Source: an uncultured Maribacter sp.
GTDB taxonomy: Bacteria > Bacteroidota > Bacteroidia > Flavobacteriales > Flavobacteriaceae
Direction: 5' to 3'
Assembly (NCBI GenBank): GCA_947493885.1
Contig: CANLTE010000001.1
Span: 1-64,000, forward strand
DNA length: 64,000 nucleotides
Of the stretch, positions 1 through 9,103 are shown one piece after another; position 1 is the first letter of the stretch; the number at the start of each line of letters is the position of its first letter. Position numbers and translations under genes: made by a program. The notes under the pieces were generated by a model that worked only from the letters and a program-made list of their open reading frames with translations, was not told the origin of the DNA and did no database searches.

Positions 1-52
1 TTACCCCAACACTCACATCCCTACTACACAACACTTTACAAACAATAAAAAA

Positions 53-2044
53 TTAAGAGAAAAAATTCCAAACTAATCCAAAACGAATAACAAAGTCTCG
101 ATAAGGATAGTTTGGTGCTGCGTAGTGACTATTCTTTTTACCAAATAGTGTATTAAAGTGTTCTGCTTTTAAATAGATTCGCGTTTGCTGTACCTTACCA
201 TTTATAAAGAAATCTAACATTGGGAAGGCCCCAAGTTTTTCTACATTCTGAATATAGAATTCACCCAAGAGCGGATTATAGGCATCCATATTATAAGAAG
301 TAAAGTATTTTAAGGTTACTCCTGTTTGAATGAACATTGCTTTTTTAAACACATCAGAAGAAAAGTATAGTGTATTTCTGGTAACCAGCTGCGGTACATT
401 TAATACATTATTAGTTTGCGAAACATTCTGATACATTATAGTATTATTCAATGCAAAGCCTCCCAATTTAAATTCTCGGTTATACTTTAGTTTTATATGA
501 TTAATACTGCCACCCTCTTGATATGGTTTAATTACGTTGTTTTCTTCTCCTTCTGCCACATCAACATCAGGATTGATATCAAAATAGGTATAATTATCTA
601 GTGTGGTATACTTACCAGATAAGTTACCCCAGAATTTAGATTCAAAATTAAAGCCTAAACTGTATACTTTTTGTTTTTTAAAGGTGGAAGAATTTTGCCA
701 ATTGTAGTCTACATAATCACTATGAAATAATAGATAATTAAAATCTGGCATTCTTGAAGATGAGTGAATATTAAACTCTATTTTATTGTTTTCATTAAAT
801 CTATATCCAGCCGAGCCATTTAATATATTCCCTGTAAGGTCACCCACGATAGTATATTTAACATCGCCTTTAACTTTAAAACCTTTTATTTGCTTTTCAT
901 AATTTCCTCCAATTGATATTTCTTCTCCTTTTAGTCTACTGTCCAGCCTACCGTTTTCAGAAACAAATACACTATTAAAATGATAATTATAGTTGTACAA
1001 ATTAATATTACCTTGTAATCTTCCTAGCGTAGCATTATAAAATGTAACATTAGCTTGATTATACATGGTTTTTAAGTTTGCTTCATCTTCTATTGGAGAG
1101 ATTAAGTTTTCTCCAAAGAAAGTACTTGGTGTTCTTTGGTTATACTTATAGTGTTTAGTTTCATAATTAAACTCATGACCAAACGCCAGTGACGTCATTT
1201 CAGTAATAGTAGAATCTTCTTCCTTTCTTAGCAACTTATAGCCATGCTCTAAAAAGTAACGCTTTCCTTGAAGTTGATTGTTGGCATCTTCGAATAAAAT
1301 ATCAACCCTTCTTCTATCTGAAAAATCATCATCTCCAGATTCAAACTGAGTTGCACCCTGAGTAATACCCCCATTTTCTTCGCTCTTAACATCTTGTGCC
1401 GCCATATGCGCTCGCATAAAATATCTATAATTTTTGGACAAAAAATTGGTGGTTGCTCTAAAATTTCCAGCCTGCATTTGATTAAACCTGTATTTGCCTA
1501 AAGACCTAAATCCTCTAAAAGCAAGCGATACATTTAAACGTCTAGACGTATTAAAGGTTAATGTAGCATCTAATAATTGCCCTTGTTCAAATGTGGTTTT
1601 AAAAAACAAATCGGATAGCGGAGTTGCTACATTATAATACTTAATATCTTCTAAGGCGATGTAATTTGTATGTTTTGCTTTTGCTCCCATTAAAGGATAG
1701 GCATTGGTTGTAGTAAAATCTACACCTAACTTATTATAGGGTTGCCCGACATTGGCAAAAGGCATAAGCTCAAAATCATCTTTTCGTAAAAAATTGTACT
1801 TATACTCTTTTTGTATGGTAAGTGATGTATCTAATGCAACAGTGTCTCTTGCATGACTAATAATCTGATAATTTTTTATGCTAATAACAACCGTATCTTT
1901 TGGCTTAGTCTTTTTTTTCTTTGTCCTTCGAATTTTTCTTCCCAAGGGAAGCGTATCTAATTCTTTAGACGAGGGAATAGAATCTTCTTGTGCGGTTGCA
2001 ACGGATCCAACAAAAATCAAAAACAATAAAAGAAAGTATTTCAT
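53..2044 (-). CDS. Putative outer-membrane porin (beta-barrel)
   Basis: A 663-residue exported protein. Residues 1-18 form a signal peptide ending in VATA before QED, followed by a Lys/Arg-rich stretch and then long alternating hydrophobic/polar segments with many aromatic residues, ending in an aromatic residue-rich strand (VWNFFS), as in outer-membrane barrels. It resembles the 'putative porin' family of flavobacteria (Porin_10 type), inferred from overall pattern. It is transcribed divergently from rnhB. The ATG start is supported by a TAACTTTG box 18 nt upstream. Substrate cannot be told from sequence. Confidence 0.75.
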   Translation of the reverse strand: MKYFLLLFLIFVGSVATAQEDSIPSSKELDTLPLGRKIRRTKKKKTKPKDTVVISIKNYQIISHARDTVALDTSLTIQKEYKYNFLRKDDFELMPFANVGQPYNKLGVDFTTTNAYPLMGAKAKHTNYIALEDIKYYNVATPLSDLFFKTTFEQGQLLDATLTFNTSRRLNVSLAFRGFRSLGKYRFNQMQAGNFRATTNFLSKNYRYFMRAHMAAQDVKSEENGGITQGATQFESGDDDFSDRRRVDILFEDANNQLQGKRYFLEHGYKLLRKEEDSTITEMTSLAFGHEFNYETKHYKYNQRTPSTFFGENLISPIEDEANLKTMYNQANVTFYNATLGRLQGNINLYNYNYHFNSVFVSENGRLDSRLKGEEISIGGNYEKQIKGFKVKGDVKYTIVGDLTGNILNGSAGYRFNENNKIEFNIHSSSRMPDFNYLLFHSDYVDYNWQNSSTFKKQKVYSLGFNFESKFWGNLSGKYTTLDNYTYFDINPDVDVAEGEENNVIKPYQEGGSINHIKLKYNREFKLGGFALNNTIMYQNVSQTNNVLNVPQLVTRNTLYFSSDVFKKAMFIQTGVTLKYFTSYNMDAYNPLLGEFYIQNVEKLGAFPMLDFFINGKVQQTRIYLKAEHFNTLFGKKNSHYAAPNYPYRDFVIRFGLVWNFFS

Positions 2045-2062
2045 GCAGATATCTTACTTCCG

Positions 2063-2070
2063 CAAAGTTA
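2063..2070 (-). promoter_or_regulatory. -7 promoter box of the porin gene
   Basis: Minus-strand TAACTTTG matches the Bacteroidota housekeeping -7 consensus TAnnTTTG, and lies 18 nt before the porin ATG. No clear TTTG -33 box was seen at the right distance. Confidence 0.5.
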
Positions 2071-2177
2071 ATTTTTTTGTTCCTAATGAAATGTGAAAGT
2101 TTTACTCCTATTAAAAACTCTTTATTCTAATGTAAAAAAAGAAAGCATTTGGTTAATTTAGCGTAAACACTTTTACA

Positions 2178-2774
2178 TTGTTAGATCTTTTTTACAAACT
2201 ACATAATGAAGCAGGAACTGATGAGGCTGGGCGAGGTTGTTTAGCAGGACCTGTTACCGCTGCGGCAATTATTTTACCTGAGGATTTTGAAAACGAAATG
2301 CTGAACGATTCCAAACAGCTTTCTGAAAAAAAACGAATGCTTTTAAAACCTATACTAGAAAAATCTAGCATTAGCTATGGGGTTACCCATGTTTTCCCTG
2401 ATGAAATTGATAAAATTAATATTCTTAATGCATCAATCGTTGGAATGCATAGATCTATAGATAAGTTAAAAACCAATCCTGATTTTATAGTTGTAGACGG
2501 AAATAAATTTAAACCATATAAAGACGTTCAACATGAATGTATTATTAAAGGTGACGGAAAATATATGAATATTGCTGCAGCCTCAGTTTTAGCAAAAACG
2601 TATCGTGATGAGTATATGGAAAAGTTGCATGAGGAATTTCCAATGTACAATTGGAAAAAAAACAAAGGCTACCCCACAAAAGAACACCGCGAAGCTATTC
2701 GTAAATATGGCATTACAAAATACCACCGAAAAAGTTTTAGACAATTACCAGAACAGTTTACACTTGACCTCTGA
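2178..2774 (+). CDS. rnhB: Ribonuclease HII
   Basis: This 198-residue protein cleaves the RNA strand of RNA-DNA hybrids, including misincorporated ribonucleotides, in the cytoplasm. The DEAGRG motif (D15, E16), D107 in VVDGNKF and D144 in TYRDEY give the four-acidic-residue catalytic set of RNase HII, and the length is normal. Translation seems to begin at a TTG: the upstream frame is closed by a TAA at 2154 and no ATG precedes the catalytic motif. The next gene starts 31 nt downstream on the same strand, so the two are probably cotranscribed. Confidence 0.95.
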   Translation: MLDLFYKLHNEAGTDEAGRGCLAGPVTAAAIILPEDFENEMLNDSKQLSEKKRMLLKPILEKSSISYGVTHVFPDEIDKINILNASIVGMHRSIDKLKTNPDFIVVDGNKFKPYKDVQHECIIKGDGKYMNIAAASVLAKTYRDEYMEKLHEEFPMYNWKKNKGYPTKEHREAIRKYGITKYHRKSFRQLPEQFTLDL

Positions 2775-2805
2775 AAATTCTAACTTTGTTTTAAAGCGAT
2801 GATTT

Positions 2806-5232
2806 ATGAAGACTAAAATTCTATTTTCTTTTATTTTTTTATTTGTGATTAGTTGTGCTAAGGAAAAAAAGGAAGTAGATACTTTATTGAATACCATTCC
2901 CAAAAACACCTTTTTACTTCTTAAAGTAAACAACCTTGACTCTTTAAAAATAAATTTTGTTAATAACGAGCTAATTAAAAAGTTTAAAAGCTTTGCTATA
3001 AGTGATTCTATACAAAAAAAATGTACTTATTTAAATTATATAAAACCTAAAAACACTGGGCTAGTTAGTTTTTCAGCACCAAACGATAGTAGTTTTGCAG
3101 TTACATATGGAGTTAAAAATGATTCCGTTCTTCTGATAGCAGAAGATACTATTACAATAAAAGCCTCCCCTAACGTTAAAGAGTTTTCTATAGCCAATAC
3201 CAAAATTTATTCGAAAAGGATAAAAAACTATTCTATTTTAAGTTCCTCAGAAACCGCATTAAAAGATTTTGAAAATGACATAGTTGATGACAACTTAAAA
3301 AAACTATTTAATACTTCTGGTTCAAACAAAGTCGCAACGGTTTTTATGAATTTAAGTATAGACAATGTACTTGTAAACTCAATTTTCAAGGAAGGCGCTT
3401 CTTTTAATTTTGGTGCTTTTACCGACTGGGTGTCCTTAGATTTAGATGTATCTGAAAATAAAATCAACTTAAACGGTATTAGTATTCCGATTGACTCCAC
3501 TAATAACCTTTTGAATTTATTTAAAAAAACCAATCCATTAACCAAAATAACTACTACCCTAGCGCCAAAACAATCTACTGCTATCCAATTATATTCCATT
3601 GATGATTATAAAAGTTTTGAAAAAAACCAACGTGGATTTATTAAAGAAAATCAACAAACCGATTCTCTTTTTCAAACCTTGGAAGAAATTGGGGTAATTC
3701 ATTTAAATAACGAAAAAGCATATGTAATTAACACTTATGGTTCACAAGAAATTCAAGATTACCTCAACACCATAAAACAGGGAGCATCAGAATTTCAGGG
3801 GAACGAGATACTATTGCTTGGCAAAAACAACCTTCTAGAAGAAAATTTAACTCCCGTAATTAAAAACTACAAAGCTAAATTTTGTACAATTATAGAAAAT
3901 GCCTTTATTTTTTCGGAGCAAAAAAACATTCTTGAAAGAATTATACAAAGTCATAAAATTGACAATTCATTTAGTAGTACAACATCCTATCAGGCAGTAG
4001 CATCAGAATTTGCCGAAGAATCTACATCTTTATTTATAGCAGGTTCAAAACACATTACTAATTTTCTACGTAAAAATGCAAAACCTAAAATAACATCAAC
4101 CTTTACGAAAGAAAATTTTTCCAAATACACCTTTGGAATTCAAACTGTGGCCGACCATAATTTTTTTCATACCAATATTGCTATAAATAAAATTGATGCC
4201 GAAAAAAAAGAGAATACCATTAGCAAAGTATTTTCTTCCGATTTAACTAGCGAAATTATTGGTGTACCTCAACTGGTATTGAATCATAATTCTAAAAAAA
4301 ATGAAGTTGTTGTGCAAGATGCGACCAACACCCTTCATTTAATATCCTCTTCAGGAGAAATATTATGGAGTAAGCAATTATCCGGACCTATACAAGGAAA
4401 AATACACCAAGTAGATTTATACAAAAACGGAAGGTTACAATTAGCTTTTACCACCAACAAATCGTTTTTAATATTAGATAGAAACGGAAAAGAAGTAGCA
4501 CCGTTTACTATAAACTTTGAGGAAGGAAATTTAAACGCTTTAGCTGTTTTTGATTACGAAAACCGAAAAGACTATCGATTCGTAATAACTCAAGGTAAAA
4601 AGGTGTTCATGTATAATAATAAAGGGAAAATTGTAAAAGGCTTTACGTACACAAAAGCGGAACATCCTATTATTGCTGCACCAAAGCATCTGGTAATACA
4701 AAATAAAGATTACATCGTTTTTAAATTAGAAGATGGTTCTCTTAAAATTTTAAGCAGAACCGGTAAAGTACGAACTAAGGTAAACACCCAAATAGATTTT
4801 TCGGAAAACAACGTTTTGGTATACCAAAATAAGTTTACCATATCTGATGAAAAAGGAATTTTATACCAAATAGCACCCAACGGAAAAATTACTCAAAACA
4901 ATTTAAACCTTGGAAAATACCATGGCATTGATGCCACTTCTAAGACTTTGGTTATTATGAATGAAAACATTCTTGATATTAAAGGCAAAAAAATTGAGCT
5001 TGAAATGGGTATTTACTCTAAACCTCAGATTTTTTATCTAAATAATAAAATATACGTTACGGTTACAGATATCCAAAATCAAAAAATATACCTGTTTAAT
5101 AGTCTTGGAAAACCAATTAACGACTTCCCCGTTTTTGGAACTTCCGTAATTGATATGGCCATCGACGGCAATAAAAAAGTTTATTTGGTTACCAAAGATA
5201 ATGACACAAACTTATCTGTATATAAACTCTGA
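2806..5232 (+). CDS. Large lipoprotein with C-terminal propeller-like repeats
   Basis: An 808-residue lipoprotein: hydrophobic N-terminus with lipobox VISC (acylated C17), then a Lys-rich tether. The first ~450 residues have no family I recognise. From about residue 480 there are repeated short strands with motifs such as SSGEILWSKQL, LDRNGKEV, NNKGKIVKGF and SRTGKVRTK, which look like PQQ-type beta-propeller blades. It follows rnhB closely, a neighbourhood I recall as common in flavobacteria. Function unknown; envelope location is certain from the lipobox. Confidence 0.7.
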   Translation: MKTKILFSFIFLFVISCAKEKKEVDTLLNTIPKNTFLLLKVNNLDSLKINFVNNELIKKFKSFAISDSIQKKCTYLNYIKPKNTGLVSFSAPNDSSFAVTYGVKNDSVLLIAEDTITIKASPNVKEFSIANTKIYSKRIKNYSILSSSETALKDFENDIVDDNLKKLFNTSGSNKVATVFMNLSIDNVLVNSIFKEGASFNFGAFTDWVSLDLDVSENKINLNGISIPIDSTNNLLNLFKKTNPLTKITTTLAPKQSTAIQLYSIDDYKSFEKNQRGFIKENQQTDSLFQTLEEIGVIHLNNEKAYVINTYGSQEIQDYLNTIKQGASEFQGNEILLLGKNNLLEENLTPVIKNYKAKFCTIIENAFIFSEQKNILERIIQSHKIDNSFSSTTSYQAVASEFAEESTSLFIAGSKHITNFLRKNAKPKITSTFTKENFSKYTFGIQTVADHNFFHTNIAINKIDAEKKENTISKVFSSDLTSEIIGVPQLVLNHNSKKNEVVVQDATNTLHLISSSGEILWSKQLSGPIQGKIHQVDLYKNGRLQLAFTTNKSFLILDRNGKEVAPFTINFEEGNLNALAVFDYENRKDYRFVITQGKKVFMYNNKGKIVKGFTYTKAEHPIIAAPKHLVIQNKDYIVFKLEDGSLKILSRTGKVRTKVNTQIDFSENNVLVYQNKFTISDEKGILYQIAPNGKITQNNLNLGKYHGIDATSKTLVIMNENILDIKGKKIELEMGIYSKPQIFYLNNKIYVTVTDIQNQKIYLFNSLGKPINDFPVFGTSVIDMAIDGNKKVYLVTKDNDTNLSVYKL

Positions 5233-5327
5233 CAAACTTATCTCACTAAAAACAAACCAAATACACAACATCAAATACCATAAATACAGGTATCTATTCT
5301 AATCATAAGTCTTTTCATTGTGGTTGA

Positions 5328-5360
5328 TGTTAACCTTTGTATTTTATTGTCATTAAGTAA
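5328..5360 (+). promoter_or_regulatory. ECF-type promoter P1 (OmpA/TapB genes)
   Basis: TGTTAACC at 5328-5335, a 17-nt spacer, then TTAAGTAA at 5353-5360. The -35-like box and the exact spacing match six other sites in this window, including one in front of the ECF sigma gene. It lies 50 nt before the OmpA-like ORF. The second box is less like the others (no GG), so this member is weaker. Confidence 0.6.
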
Positions 5361-5409
5361 ATGTGTACTAATACCATTTTAACTTATTTACTTAACCAAA
5401 ACATTACTG

Positions 5410-6729
5410 ATGATGAAAAAGACAATTCTAACCAAAATCATTTTCTCCCTTTTATTTATCTTTTGCTTTTCTCAAAACGTACAAAGTCAATTCTTAAAAA
5501 ACTTAGGAAAACGTGCTGAAAAAGCAGCTGAAAGAGCTGTTGAAAGAAGGGTTGAAAAAGAAACTCAGGAAAAAACAGACCAAGTATTAGATAGTATTCT
5601 TGAACCTGGCAGTAAAAACAAAACACCAAAACCTAAAAAACAGAATAAAACTAACCAAGATTCTTCTGGGCAAGAAAACACATCTGGCAATTCAACCTCA
5701 TCGAATACTGAAAACACCTCAATGGAGGTATATCGAAAATTTGATTTTGTGCCGGGAGATAAAATTTTATTGTTCGACGATTTGTCCAACGACTTTGTTG
5801 GAGACTTTCCTGCTAAATGGAACAGTAATGGAAGTGGAGAAGTTGTTACCATGGGAGCCAATAACGAAAAATGGATGGAATTAAAATCTGGTCGTGGCAC
5901 CTATTATATTCCTGACACACCAAATTTACCTGAAGAATTTACTGTTGAATTTGATTTTTTAACCACTGGTTTAGATCAGAAAACATCGTCCACAACAATA
6001 TTTGGTATTTATTTAGATGATAACAACGGTTTTACTACCAAAAAAAATACGGCTATAATCGAAATTCCAATGTGTCAGTTTATTAATGTCGGAATGGTAA
6101 TAGAGTCTTGGAATAACGGAAAACGAACTATGCGAAATTCATTAGACATGGATATTCGTAAAACCATTAAAAGTGAATCTCATATTTCTATGGCAATTAA
6201 TAAACAGCGGATTCGTCTTTGGATAAACGAAACCAAGTACGTTGATATTCCACGCTTACTACCAAATGCAGACATTAAATCGGTAAAATTCTCGCCTTTT
6301 AATTTTAGAGATGGTGTCGACAAAGTATTTATCAAAAATTTAAAAGTTGCAGAAGGCGGTGTAGATTTAAGAAGAAAACTAATCGCCGAAGGAAAAATAT
6401 CTACCAACGGTATTTTATTTGATAGTGGGTCGGCTAATATTCAACCACAATCTATGGGTATTATTCGTCAAATTTATCAGGTAATGGCTCAAGAAGCCAA
6501 TCTAAAACTAAAAGTAGTTGGCCATACAGATTCTGATGGAAATGCAGACGCTAATATGAAGCTTTCAAAAAAACGCGCAGAAGCTATAAAAAATGCATTA
6601 GTTAATATTTACAAGGTATCAGCAGACCGATTAACAACTGAAGGTAAAGGAGCATCAGAACCCGTTGGAGACAATACTACTCCAGGAGGAAAAGCTCAAA
6701 ACAGAAGAGTAGAATTTATAAAACTATAA
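5410..6729 (+). CDS. OmpA-family peptidoglycan-binding envelope protein
   Basis: A 439-residue exported protein. The signal peptide ends near residue 27 (NVQSQ), followed by a charged helical segment rich in Ala/Glu/Arg/Lys (30-60), a low-complexity Ser/Thr/Asn linker (65-105), and a middle domain (about 118-325) resembling a LamG/concanavalin-like fold. The C-terminus (about 335-439) is an OmpA domain: ILFDSGSANIQPQS, VVGHTDSDGNADANMKLSKKRA and GKGASEPVGDN are the typical peptidoglycan-binding motifs. It has the ECF-type promoter P1 upstream and overlaps functionally with the TapB-like gene 2 nt downstream. A start three bases later (second Met) is equally possible. Confidence 0.85.
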   Translation: MMKKTILTKIIFSLLFIFCFSQNVQSQFLKNLGKRAEKAAERAVERRVEKETQEKTDQVLDSILEPGSKNKTPKPKKQNKTNQDSSGQENTSGNSTSSNTENTSMEVYRKFDFVPGDKILLFDDLSNDFVGDFPAKWNSNGSGEVVTMGANNEKWMELKSGRGTYYIPDTPNLPEEFTVEFDFLTTGLDQKTSSTTIFGIYLDDNNGFTTKKNTAIIEIPMCQFINVGMVIESWNNGKRTMRNSLDMDIRKTIKSESHISMAINKQRIRLWINETKYVDIPRLLPNADIKSVKFSPFNFRDGVDKVFIKNLKVAEGGVDLRRKLIAEGKISTNGILFDSGSANIQPQSMGIIRQIYQVMAQEANLKLKVVGHTDSDGNADANMKLSKKRAEAIKNALVNIYKVSADRLTTEGKGASEPVGDNTTPGGKAQNRRVEFIKL

Positions 6730-6731
6730 CA

Positions 6732-7427
6732 ATGAAAAAGGTATTAACAGTCTTAATTTTTTCGCTATTTACATTTTACACCTACGCTCAAGATGATTGT
6801 AGTAAATACTACCCTATGAACGAGGGTGCATCGTATGAGTACACCAATTATAATAAAAAAGAGAAAGTTGATGGTGTTACCAAGTATACAATAACTAAGG
6901 TATCTACTGATGGAGATGCCACTACCGCCACCTTAAACCTAGATTTAAGCGATAAAAAAGGAAAAGAAATTTACACCACCAGTTACAACTTTACTTGTGA
7001 AAACAATATAGTAAGTATTGACTATAAGTCTTTATTCCCTGCGGCTATGATGAAACAGTATGAAAGCATGGGAATGAAAATGGAAATATCAGGAAATGAT
7101 ATTGAAGTTCCTAATACTCTAGAAGTTGGCAAAGAACTTAAAGACGCCAATGTTACTATTAATATGAATATGAGTGGTATGAACATGTCTGTATCTGTAG
7201 ATATGACTAACCGTAAGGTTCTAGCGAAAGAAAGTATAACCACCATTGCTGGCACGTATTCTTGCTACGTGGTTTCTGAGAACACTACTTCTAAAACCAT
7301 GGGAGCTACTATAGAAATGTCTTCCAAATTATGGTTAGCAGAAGGTGTTGGTATGGTAAAAAATGAGACTTACAAAAAAAATGGCGATTTAATGAGTAGA
7401 ACTGAGCTTACTAAATTTAGCAACTAG
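6732..7427 (+). CDS. TapB/DUF3108-like secreted protein
   Basis: A 231-residue protein with a signal peptide cleaved after TYA (residue 19). The mature part begins with DCSKYYPMNEGASYEYTNY and has the beta-rich pattern of TapB/DUF3108-like proteins of Bacteroidota (a sheet-like fold ending in LWLAEGVGMVKNETY). It begins 2 nt after the OmpA-like gene, so it is translated from the same mRNA and thus falls under P1. Met-rich region 103-160 (MMKQYESMGMKMEI, NMNMSGMNMSV) is unusual and could be surface exposed or metal binding; this is only inference. Confidence 0.65.
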   Translation: MKKVLTVLIFSLFTFYTYAQDDCSKYYPMNEGASYEYTNYNKKEKVDGVTKYTITKVSTDGDATTATLNLDLSDKKGKEIYTTSYNFTCENNIVSIDYKSLFPAAMMKQYESMGMKMEISGNDIEVPNTLEVGKELKDANVTINMNMSGMNMSVSVDMTNRKVLAKESITTIAGTYSCYVVSENTTSKTMGATIEMSSKLWLAEGVGMVKNETYKKNGDLMSRTELTKFSN

Positions 7428-7430
7428 GTT

Positions 7431-7463
7431 TGTTAACCTTTATAAAAAACACCACATTAAATA
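7431..7463 (+). promoter_or_regulatory. ECF-type promoter P2 (subtilase gene)
   Basis: TGTTAACC at 7431-7438, 17 nt, ATTAAATA at 7456-7463, starting 3 nt after the TapB-like stop codon. The first box and spacing match the shared motif; the second box is the most divergent of the set. Confidence 0.5.
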
Positions 7464-7485
7464 AAAAACAATACAAAACCAAAAC

Positions 7486-8760
7486 ATGAAAAAAGGTATC
7501 CTATTTTTAATGATCGTCTCATTTCTTCTTGTATTACAATCTTGTAATAATGATGATACTCCAGAAGAACCCCAAATGGAGAATCATGAACCCACTATAA
7601 CGGTTTCTCCAGATCAAATGATTGTGAGGTTTGCTGCTTCCCTATCCGAGGATGATCGCATTGCTATTAGAAACGAATCTAATGTTACTAATTTTAAAAA
7701 ATGCGATTGTGGCAATAAAAATATTGAATTGTGGGGTATTGATACAGATGTAATAGATGTAGAACGAGCTGTAAGAGGTTTAAAACAAAGAGAACGAGGA
7801 AGAGCTGAAGGCGATTACCAATTTTCTTTTACTTTGCCAACTGTAACCAACTTTCAAGTTCCAGATGCTATTATACCTTCTGATATTGTTCAATTTACGT
7901 CCAATACGTTAGACCCAGAAACGGTTACCATTGCGGTTATAGATACAGGGCTTGATTATCGTAAATATTTTGATGCTGGCGGCCTTCTATACCAAGACCC
8001 TGGCGCCCCAGATTGCGAACCCGAAAATCCAGAACATTTCCACACTTCAGGATGGAATTTTGTAGAGAACACTGGTACTTCACTAGACTTAAATGGTCAT
8101 GGGACCTATGTAACTAAGCTAATTACGTCTACCTTAGAAGAGAAAGCTATTGGTTACCGTATAATGCCTATACAAGCATTTAATGAAAATGGAGAAGGAT
8201 CTTTATGGAATATTATTTGCGCTATAGGATATTTACAACGTGTTAAAGCAGAAGGTGGTTCTATAGACATTGTAAACGCAAGTTTTGGGGGTACTATAGA
8301 AAAAGAACTTTTTGAAAACGATGGGCTTTTAAGTACCATGATTGGGGAATTGCAAAACGATATGCTGTTCATTACTTCCGCGGGTAACGAGGGTATTGAT
8401 ACTGATAATAGTAATCTACGCCATTTTCCTTCTGGTTTTACCGCCGTAAATATATTAGGCGTTGGTGGCTTTATAGAAAATGGAAGCGATATTAATATGC
8501 ACCCAGAATCTAACTACGGAAATCTTAGTATAGATGTTGCGGTTCCGTTTGAAGGGTATACTATTCAATTTGACGACCCTTCAACTATTGACTTAAGAGG
8601 AACTTCCTATTCCGCCGCCCGTGTTTCTGCATTAATATCTGAATATTATATCGACAATGGTAAACCTAATCCTATAAATCTTAAAAATCAATTTTTGAGT
8701 ACAGCAACATCTGTCCCCACCTTAAACGATTCTATAAACTCTGGTAGAGTACTTAGGTAA
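7486..8760 (+). CDS. S8-family subtilisin-like peptidase, lipoprotein
   Basis: A 424-residue serine protease anchored by lipobox LQSC (C20). Residues 40-115 look like a propeptide/inhibitor domain with two Cys in CDC. The catalytic set is visible: D153 in VIDTGLD, H205 in NGHGTYV, oxyanion N301 in SAGNEG and S374 in GTSYSAA. The Ser motif differs from the common GTSMAxP form (no Pro), but all catalytic residues are present. The P2 ECF-type promoter precedes it and a strong terminator follows, so it is a single-gene unit. It may process envelope proteins of the same regulon; target unknown. Confidence 0.9.
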   Translation: MKKGILFLMIVSFLLVLQSCNNDDTPEEPQMENHEPTITVSPDQMIVRFAASLSEDDRIAIRNESNVTNFKKCDCGNKNIELWGIDTDVIDVERAVRGLKQRERGRAEGDYQFSFTLPTVTNFQVPDAIIPSDIVQFTSNTLDPETVTIAVIDTGLDYRKYFDAGGLLYQDPGAPDCEPENPEHFHTSGWNFVENTGTSLDLNGHGTYVTKLITSTLEEKAIGYRIMPIQAFNENGEGSLWNIICAIGYLQRVKAEGGSIDIVNASFGGTIEKELFENDGLLSTMIGELQNDMLFITSAGNEGIDTDNSNLRHFPSGFTAVNILGVGGFIENGSDINMHPESNYGNLSIDVAVPFEGYTIQFDDPSTIDLRGTSYSAARVSALISEYYIDNGKPNPINLKNQFLSTATSVPTLNDSINSGRVLR

Positions 8761-8781
8761 CACAACCATAACATAATTTTT

Positions 8782-8812
8782 AAAATCCCGCGTATGCGGG
8801 ATTTTTGTTTTT
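8782..8812 (+). terminator. Rho-independent terminator after the subtilase gene
   Basis: Perfect 10-bp stem (AAAATCCCGC, loop GTAT, GCGGGATTTT) followed by a T-rich tract. Confidence 0.9.
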
Positions 8813-8827
8813 TACTCTCTAAAGAAC

Positions 8828-8903
8828 CTTTGTTTTAAATCCGTAGGTTCTCGATACAAAATTCTTTCAGAATTTCACTCGAACGGACGGATTTAAAACA
8901 AAG
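8828..8903. repeat. REP-like palindromic element A
   Basis: The outer arms at 8828-8844 and 8887-8903 are a perfect 17-bp inverted repeat (CTTTGTTTTAAATCCGT). Between them is a core starting GTTCTCGATACAAAATTC and ending TTTCACTCGAAC. The same core occurs in opposite orientation in element B about 130 bp away. The intergenic region 8761-9103 holds the terminator and these two elements and no gene that I can see. Confidence 0.8.
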
Positions 8904-8998
8904 AATAATTCTAATATTTTTGAATACTATCTCCAAAACTACTCTAAAGTAAACGATTACAGCGAAAGCCTAGAAACATTTAAATCTCGATTATCGAG

Positions 8999-9061
8999 TT
9001 AATTTTTCGTCAGTTCGAGTAATTTTCGTTGGAAAATTGTATCGAGAACAGAAAAATTAAC
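8999..9061. repeat. REP-like palindromic element B
   Basis: Outer arms GTTAATTTTTC (8999-9009) and GAAAAATTAAC (9051-9061) flank an inner hairpin with GTTCGAGTAATTTTC and GAAAATTGTATCGAGAAC. Its reverse complement contains GTTCTCGATACAATTTTC and AATTACTCGAAC, the core of element A, but the outer arms are different while still complementary. Confidence 0.8.
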
Positions 9062-9103
9062 CACTCCAAAAAGGTTAGCTAAATACTTTCATATCTTTAA
9101 AAG

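Noticed and set aside
5565-5900. Minus-strand ORF inside the OmpA-like gene
   Set aside because: Shadow frame: no start signal, no family, fully within a well-supported gene; the same applies to other opposite-strand frames inside susC, alaS, cusA, der and lysS.
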